DNA of 64,000 nucleotides, taken from Aquabacterium sp. NJ1. GTDB taxonomy: Bacteria; Pseudomonadota; Gammaproteobacteria; Burkholderiales; Burkholderiaceae_C. Within the stretch, counting starts at the first letter, position 1; the number at the start of each line of letters is the position of its first letter. The translations under genes were made by a program, and so were the position numbers. Shown one piece after another: positions 60,585 through 64,000 of the stretch. A model generated the notes under the pieces. That model was not told where the DNA came from. It saw only the letters and a list, made by a program, of their open reading frames with translations, and did not search any database. The stretch is from positions 4,805,100 through 4,869,099 of the forward strand of contig NZ_JRKM01000001.1 of the NCBI RefSeq assembly GCF_000768065.1, read 5' to 3'.

Positions 60585-60974
60585 TCACGCATGCCGATTG
60601 GACGCTTCACGTCTTGTGGTGCGGAGGCGTACAAGTCGGGCGTAGATCGATGCGTTGATGGCGACAACGAACACGGCCAGCCAGATCTGAATGCTGTGAG
60701 TCAGGCCTGCAGGGTAGATGATCGGCAAGAGGTAATGCTCGATGAAGCCGTCTGCGTAGCCAGACTGCCCGGCCTGTTCTCTAAGCCGGTTTTCCAGATA
60801 TGTGAGGGGGCAGATCCGGCCAGTTGCTTCTACAAAAAATGCCCAGGCTGCCGCAGGTAGGTGTACGTAGGGAATCCATCGCCAGCGGAACGCCAGGGCG
60901 GCGCCGCATACCGCGAAGAGGATGAACGCCAGGTGAATCAACAGTACCGCGTTCGCGGCGAGATGGAAGTGCAT
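60585..60974 (-). CDS. DUF2784 membrane protein
   Basis: 129 aa with four hydrophobic segments. 'LLIHLAFILFAVCGAALAFRWRWIPYVHLPAAAWAFFVEATGRICPLTYLENRLR' is the family signature (DUF2784), and the C-terminal helix is 'IQIWLAVFVVAINASIYARLV'. Inner membrane; function unknown. ATG 60974, only about 35 bp from the IS110-type element. Confidence 0.88.
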   Translation of the reverse strand: MHFHLAANAVLLIHLAFILFAVCGAALAFRWRWIPYVHLPAAAWAFFVEATGRICPLTYLENRLREQAGQSGYADGFIEHYLLPIIYPAGLTHSIQIWLAVFVVAINASIYARLVRLRTTRREASNRHA

Positions 60975-61008
60975 GTGCGCCCTTGTTGACCTCCACGTTG
61001 ACTGATGG

Positions 61009-62469
61009 ATGGACTCCCCCGCATTTTGACGGCATCAATGTGCCAGCCGGCTTTCATGTGGTGTGTGGGACGGCGCTCAACACGAAGGAGTCCGAAACGA
61101 ATGCTACAGCCCGTATTCAAAAGATTCAATCCTGCAGCAGCATGGTCGTTGGCGTTGATATTGCGGAATCGGTGTTTCAGTTGTGCGAGGCGGACATGAA
61201 CTGGCGGCGCCTGGGTAGCCACCGGCTGAGCCGCGCGCAGTTCGAACGCTGGGTCGACAACCGAAACATTGCCTTGGTGATCGTGGAGGCATGCGGCATG
61301 GCGCACCACTGGGCGCGCAGGCTCAGGCAGCGCGGTATTGATGTTGAATTGCTGCCGCCGCACTACGTGAGGGCCTACGTCAAGCGCAACAAGACCGATG
61401 CGGCGGACGCTGCGGCGCTGCTGGAGGCGGCGCGTTGCGCCGACATTCAGCCCGTGCGCATCAAGACGGTGGAGCAGCAGGCCTTGCAAGCGTTGCACCG
61501 CACGCGTTCGATGTGGATGGGGTGGCGCACGGCGACGATCAACGCGATGCGAGGCGCCTGCCGAGAGTCGGGGCTGCGTGTCTCCAAGGGTGGCAAGGTT
61601 GGCCTGGCACAGATGGCCAAGCTGATTGCCGAGGCTCAAAGCGCGATCCCGGTGCTGCTGAGAAACACGATGAGGTCGATGCTCGAAGAGGTGCGCCAGC
61701 TCGAAACCCGTATTGACGCGATCGAGAAAGAGCTCAGTGCCGTGGTTCGCCACAGCGAGCCTTGCCAGTTGCTGCAAAGCGTGCCTGGTGTGGGCCTGTT
61801 GACGACCACGGCCATGGCTGCGGCCACAGGAGGTGATGTGACGCACTTCAAGCACAGCCGAGGCTTTGCCTGCTGGTTCGGCATCACACCCAAGGAGCAT
61901 TCCTCGGGCCACAACCGAGGACTGGGTCGAATCAGCAAGCAAGGCGATACCTACCTGCGCATGCTGCTGATCCATGGCGCCCGAAGCGTGCTCAAGGCGG
62001 CCGCTGCGGCACAAGCGCAGGGCAAACCACTGGATGCGCTCAAGCGCTGGGCCTTGCAGGTACAAGCCAGGACGGGCCACAACAAGGCCGCCTGTGCGCT
62101 GGCCAACAAGCTGGCGCGCATTTGCTACGCATGCTTGCGAGACAAGGTGCCGTACCAGGCCAAGATGGCGTGAAGGCCCCGGCTCGAAAGCCGTCTTGAA
62201 AGAAGAAAACCAAGTTCCCCTCCCAGCGTTGTGACGAGATTGATCTCCCATCATGGCACCACGGGCAACACCCACACAGCTAGACGCCGATAACTGGACA
62301 GGCAGCTTCATGCATGCCGCTTGCAACGATTGGCGCAGTTGTGACGCAGATTCCATGTCAGCACGGGCCGCCTCAAGCAGGCCCAACCCAGATGCCGGAT
62401 ATACGACTGCAAGCGCTTCCATCCGGGCCATTCAATGGATCAATCTCTTGCGTTTGTGGGGGAGTCCAT
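61009..62469. mobile_element. IS110-family element, IS1111-like, about 1.46 kb
   Basis: A 12-bp perfect inverted repeat, ATGGACTCCCCC at 61009-61020 and its complement at 62458-62469, brackets a DEDD transposase gene. Such subterminal inverted repeats are characteristic of the IS1111 subgroup. The exact outer ends lie a few bases beyond. The 280 bp after the transposase stop is part of the element and holds no gene. Confidence 0.75.
61142..62173 (+). CDS. IS110-family transposase (DEDD)
   Basis: 343 aa from ATG 61142; the homologous frame is open further upstream, so the N-terminus may be longer. The N-terminal DEDD RuvC-like domain shows 'VVGVDIAESVFQLCEAD' and 'VKRNKTDAADAAALLEAAR' with the acidic residues. 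The C-terminal transposase_20 domain has 'LQSVPGVGLLTTTAMAAATGGDVTHFKHSRGFACWFGITPKEHSSG' with the catalytic serine region. It appears intact. Confidence 0.9.
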   Translation: MVVGVDIAESVFQLCEADMNWRRLGSHRLSRAQFERWVDNRNIALVIVEACGMAHHWARRLRQRGIDVELLPPHYVRAYVKRNKTDAADAAALLEAARCADIQPVRIKTVEQQALQALHRTRSMWMGWRTATINAMRGACRESGLRVSKGGKVGLAQMAKLIAEAQSAIPVLLRNTMRSMLEEVRQLETRIDAIEKELSAVVRHSEPCQLLQSVPGVGLLTTTAMAAATGGDVTHFKHSRGFACWFGITPKEHSSGHNRGLGRISKQGDTYLRMLLIHGARSVLKAAAAAQAQGKPLDALKRWALQVQARTGHNKAACALANKLARICYACLRDKVPYQAKMA

Positions 62470-62540
62470 ATACGACCAGTTAGGCTGGTGACAGAAGATA
62501 CTCATTTGCTTGTTCATGTAGGCCTTGCGAAACGGCAGAC

Positions 62541-62928
62541 TCATGACTCTTGCCATTCAATCCAGCCGGGACGAAGGCCATCATTGACAAAGAAATAGGC
62601 AAGGGCCTTGTAGCAGTCCTCTACCCGCAGACACCATGCAGCCGGGTATTCATCTACTTGGCCGTTACTCAATTGATATTGGACGGTCCCTTGCATTTGT
62701 GGATTACCGATGCTCATGCAACCTGAATCACCCTCGTGGCTGAGATACATAAGGCAAGCAGCCTCGGCGTTCCGGAGCATGCACAAGGCCGTCCCGTCTT
62801 CTGCATTGAGCCACAACTCAAATTCTTCGTGTTTGTCGAAATCGTCGAGAGCTCTACCGAACTCTTCGATCGACTGGACCAGGTTGGGTAGGCCCTGAAA
62901 CGTAACGATGGGTGGCAAATAAGGCCCA
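62541..62928 (-). pseudogene. Imm1-like immunity gene truncated at its 5' end by IS30
   Basis: The open frame runs leftward from the IS30 end to 62541. About 130 residues remain: 'TFQGLPNLVQSIEEFGRALDDF', 'FELWLNAEDGTALCMLRNAEAACLMYLSHEGDSGCMSIGN' and a tail ending 'GLRPGWIEWQES', a pattern typical of Imm1-type immunity proteins of polymorphic toxin systems. The first codons of the open frame (to 62948) lie in the IS30 terminal repeat, so the native start is lost. No toxin gene is in the window. Confidence 0.6.
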
Positions 62929-63996
62929 GATTCAACCAGCAAGTGCAACGCTAGTACGTCCGAAGAAGACTTCGGAAGGCGTCAGGAAATTGTGGCGTTT
63001 GCGTGGCCTGTTATTGAGTTCGCTGGCGAAGTGATCGCACTGCTTTTGAGTGAGATGTTGCATGCAGACTCCCTTTGGTACGTATTGACGTAGCAGGCCG
63101 TTGAAGTTCTCGTTGGTGCCACGCTCCCAGGAATGATAAGGGGTGGCGAAGTAGCACTTGAGATTGAAGTGTTCCTCTAGCTTTGCGTAGTCGTGGAACT
63201 CCGTTCCGTTGTCCAGGCTGAGCGTTTTGAATTGACGCTCGTACTTGGCGATGGCGACCTTGGCAGCGCAGATGACTTCTTCTTTGGTGCGAGCCTTGAG
63301 CTTCATGACGATGGCAAAGCCACTGACGCGCTCGACCAGAGTAAGCAGGCAGTGGCGCAGGTCTTTGCCGATGACGGTATCGCCTTCCCAGTGACCGATC
63401 GCGATGCGCAAGTTGGCCTCCTGTGGTCGCTCGCTGATATGGCGCTTGCCGGCCAGAACACCCCTTGAATCCTTGGATCGGTAGCGTTTGCGACCGTTCT
63501 TGGACATGATGCGTGTGTGCGATACCAACTCACCGCCGCTGGCCTTGTCGCGACGCAGCCAGCGGTAGATGGTCTCGGTGCTGATTTCAAGGAGCTTGAA
63601 GCGTTTGAGGATGCCGCTGATTTGCTCAGCGCTGAACTTCCTGCGGATGAGGCTAAAGACCTGAGCGCGCTGAGCGTCGGAGTAGTGAGAGCCGCGACGG
63701 CAGCGCCGACGTCGAGCCACGGCGTAACTGTGAGCCTTCTCTGGCCGGTACTGCGCTCGGTGAGTAGTCAGGTTCCGGCGAAGCTCACGACTGACGGTGC
63801 TTGGGTGTTTGCCAATTTGGCGAGCGATCTCGGCTTGAGAGTATTTGGCTACTCTCAAGGCGTTGATGGTGTATCGTTCCTCTTGGGTGAGTTGGTGATA
63901 CGTCATAGGTGCAACCTCGTTCTTGGTCGGATAAGGTGCAGCTAGTTTCGCCGCTCCCCACCCATTTCAATGAACGTTGCACTTACTAGTTGAATC
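62929..63996. mobile_element. IS30-family insertion sequence, about 1.07 kb
   Basis: Terminal inverted repeats of 22 bp with two mismatches: left 62929-62950 (GATTCAACCAGC then AAGTGCAACG) and right 63975-63996 (complement of GATTCAACTAGT then AAGTGCAACG). One full-length transposase fills the interior. Target-site duplication cannot be checked because only 4 bp of right flank are present. Confidence 0.85.
62932..63906 (-). CDS. IS30-family transposase (DDE)
   Basis: 324 aa, complete. An N-terminal helix-turn-helix ('MTYHQLTQEERYTINALRVAKYSQAEIARQIGKHPSTVSRELRRN') is followed by the DDE core: 'GHWEGDTVIGK' (first Asp), 'SLDNGTEF' (second Asp) and 'RGTNENFNGLLRQYVPKG' (Glu). The stop lies within the left terminal repeat. 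It should be active in sequence terms. Confidence 0.95.
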   Translation of the reverse strand: MTYHQLTQEERYTINALRVAKYSQAEIARQIGKHPSTVSRELRRNLTTHRAQYRPEKAHSYAVARRRRCRRGSHYSDAQRAQVFSLIRRKFSAEQISGILKRFKLLEISTETIYRWLRRDKASGGELVSHTRIMSKNGRKRYRSKDSRGVLAGKRHISERPQEANLRIAIGHWEGDTVIGKDLRHCLLTLVERVSGFAIVMKLKARTKEEVICAAKVAIAKYERQFKTLSLDNGTEFHDYAKLEEHFNLKCYFATPYHSWERGTNENFNGLLRQYVPKGVCMQHLTQKQCDHFASELNNRPRKRHNFLTPSEVFFGRTSVALAG

Positions 63997-64000
63997 CGCG

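Noticed and set aside
54299..60974. Integron cassette array
   Set aside because: The gene content is cassette-like, but the gaps (mostly 20-90 bp or overlaps) are too short for attC sites and no recombination core motifs recur between genes.
60938..62431. 497-aa antisense ORF opposite the IS110 transposase
   Set aside because: His/Arg-rich translation without motifs; the transposase on the plus strand explains the open frame.
1..64000. CRISPR array or ribosomal RNA
   Set aside because: No regularly spaced short repeats and no rRNA-like sequence were seen anywhere in the window.

Overview
The window is high-GC chromosomal DNA of a betaproteobacterium, most probably Burkholderiales (Comamonadaceae / Sphaerotilaceae-like). 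Support comes from the EarP plus Arg32-type EF-P pair, the uvrC / lipoprotein / pgsA / HU / tRNA-Val / ppiD neighbourhood, and GTG/ATG starts with ordinary AGGAG-type ribosome sites. No species can be named from sequence alone.

Region 1 (1-12.7 kb): a 3-hydroxyisobutyryl-CoA hydrolase-like gene, then an unusual biosynthetic island. Two divergent transcripts leave a 304-bp gap holding the perfect palindrome CCCCTAAATTTAGGGG. Leftward are an acyl-CoA dehydrogenase, an amino acid:[carrier protein] ligase (a class II aminoacyl-tRNA synthetase homologue that does not act on tRNA) and a DUF1839 protein. Rightward are an AcpS-type phosphopantetheinyl transferase, a stand-alone carrier protein, a family GH2 glycosidase and a double alpha/beta-hydrolase. 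A second double alpha/beta-hydrolase, coupled to a membrane O-acyltransferase, points back at them. Together they look like a pathway that loads an amino acid onto a dedicated carrier protein, modifies it and uses it in a glycan- or lipid-related reaction. The product is unknown.

Region 2 (13-25 kb): core genes. These are dusA, efp with its rhamnosyltransferase earP, uvrC, a lipoprotein, pgsA, HU, tRNA-Val, a chemoreceptor, ppiD and tRNA-His. The chemoreceptor is bracketed by the real tRNA-Val 3' end and a 49-bp degraded copy of it, which suggests an old tRNA-targeted insertion.

Region 3 (25,134-41,457): a 16.3-kb integrated element with an exact 17-bp att repeat made from the tRNA-His 3' end. 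It carries a large tyrosine integrase with altered catalytic box II residues and a serine recombinase with a res-like site. It has four antirepressor-type regulators: KilA-N, two BRO-N paralogues and a frameshifted Rha-like gene. A leftward operon encodes T7-like ejection proteins, including a 994-aa lysozyme-tipped virion protein. There are also paralogous 45-aa one-helix membrane proteins, several unknown membrane proteins, a C4-antisense-RNA-like hairpin pair, a perfect CIRCE-type palindrome and paired operators. I find no terminase, portal, capsid or replication gene, so it is either a wrecked podovirus prophage or a satellite-like element.

Region 4 (41.4-54.3 kb): a decayed ABC-transporter remnant, a sulfate-binding protein, the three-gene AmmeMemoRadiSam operon, tas, metY, a VIT-family transporter, an FMN reductase, a long-chain acyl-CoA synthetase, and the sulfate importer genes cysT-cysW-cysA.

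Region 5 (54.3-61 kb): fifteen small leftward genes in a row. They include a cupin, a PaiB-like protein, DUF488, DinB, NUDIX, two SRPBCC proteins, DUF2185, an NTF2-like protein, DUF1801, GNAT and DUF2784.

Region 6 (61-64 kb): an IS110/IS1111-type element and an IS30-family element. The IS30 end has cut off the start of an Imm1-like immunity gene.
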